Below the pieces are notes generated by a model. It was not told where the DNA came from and did not search any database. It worked only from the letters and a program-made list of their open reading frames with translations. 64,000 bases of DNA, taken from contig PNKH01000029.1 of assembly GCA_013822345.1 (NCBI GenBank), forward strand, positions 1-64,000, given 5' to 3'. The position numbers and the translations under genes are program-made. The DNA comes from Isosphaera sp. GTDB lineage: Bacteria > Planctomycetota > Planctomycetia > Gemmatales > Gemmataceae. This document shows, piece by piece, positions 63,550 to 64,000 of this stretch; position 1 is the stretch's first letter, and each line of letters starts with the position of its first letter.

Positions 63550-64000
63550 ATGCGGATCGCCAGAATCCTCGCGCACCGGGTCGAGTTGCCGCTGCGCGAG
63601 GGGAGTTACAAGTGGTCGGGCGGCAAGTCCGTCACCGTCTTCGACAGCACCGTCGTCGGCGTCGAGACGGACACGGGCCTCGTCGGCTACGGGGAGGTCT
63701 GCCCGCTGGGGCCGTTCTACCTGCCCGCCTACGCCGAGGGCGTCCGGACGGGCCTGCGGGAGCTCGCCCCGCACCTGATCGGCCACGACCCCCGGGAGTT
63801 GCTCAAGCTCAACCGGCGGATGGACGCGGCGCTGAAGGGCCACCCCTACGTCAAGAGCGGCGTCGACATCGCCTGCTGGGACATCCTCGGCCGGGCGACC
63901 GGTCTCCCCGTCTGCGTCCTGATGGGGGGGCGCTTCGGCGACGCGGTCCGGCTGTACCGCGCCATCTCGCAGGAGTCGCCCGACGAGATGGCGGCCAAGG
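63550..64000 (+). CDS. Enolase-superfamily (mandelate racemase/MLE type) enzyme, cut by window edge
   Basis: The first 150 codons of a gene that runs beyond the window end. The N-terminal capping domain is visible: [38 protein letters not shown] and [10 protein letters not shown], then [20 protein letters not shown], the start of the barrel. This arrangement is typical of muconate-lactonising or mandelate-racemase family members such as hydroxyproline-type dehydratases/epimerases. The catalytic Lys and metal ligands lie beyond the edge. It continues the glycan-type cluster and may handle a sugar acid. Confidence 0.8.
   Translation, partial: MRIARILAHRVELPLREGSYKWSGGKSVTVFDSTVVGVETDTGLVGYGEVCPLGPFYLPAYAEGVRTGLRELAPHLIGHDPRELLKLNRRMDAALKGHPYVKSGVDIACWDILGRATGLPVCVLMGGRFGDAVRLYRAISQESPDEMAAK

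Overview
The window is very GC-rich bacterial chromosome, almost certainly from a planctomycete of the Gemmata group. The evidence is four DUF1559 prepilin-like proteins with the [12 protein letters not shown] (or FNLVELL) leader, PQQ-like beta-propeller proteins that begin DWPQWRGP/DWIHWRGP, two sulfatases, a DUF1080 protein, a TIGR03067-like protein, a Gemmata-type ACCRRIW family protein and a planctomycete-style Ser/Thr kinase. I see no rRNA, tRNA, CRISPR array or insertion sequence. Many intergenic gaps hold a perfect or near-perfect inverted repeat with arms of 11-52 bp.

Layout. 29-1665: nadC and birA (overlapping). 1815-14671: four secreted beta-propeller proteins interleaved with two adenylate-forming ligases, an aldehyde dehydrogenase and an iron-type alcohol dehydrogenase; the last three enzyme types could reduce a carboxylic acid to an alcohol. 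14898-20786 (minus): a heavy-metal RND efflux operon with histidine-rich accessory proteins and no outer-membrane channel. 20981-27264: HemN/HemW-like radical SAM protein, zinc-peptidase-like protein, orphan lipoyl H-protein, ATP-grasp ligase, two small unknowns, a luciferase-type monooxygenase and an ACCRRIW protein. 27485-31882: a sigma-54 activator, two prepilin-like proteins and a small lipoprotein. 31939-36970 (minus): GHL10-type glycosidase, a MurQ-kinase fusion and a sodium:solute symporter, probably for amino-sugar or cell-wall salvage. 37103-45638: a tryptophan-rich prepilin-like protein, a Ser/Thr kinase, a DUF4142/DUF892 stress-type operon, a metallo-beta-lactamase-fold hydrolase, a C45-type acyltransferase and small proteins. 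45678-47147: a sulfatase.

47234-54348 (minus) is the most striking region. It encodes a UvrD-like helicase, a DrmA-like helicase and a DrmB-like DUF1998 protein, which resemble part of a DISARM-type defence locus. Each of the three genes is interrupted by exactly one in-frame stop codon (TAG, TAA, TAA), with the reading frame otherwise intact on both sides.

54686-64000: an AraC/XylR-type sugar regulator lies divergent from a co-directional set of genes (lipoprotein, prepilin-like protein, two SASA esterases, a large secreted unknown, sulfatase, DUF1080 protein and an enolase-superfamily enzyme cut by the window edge). This looks like a glycan-degradation locus.

All functions are inferred from motifs read by eye; no database search was run.
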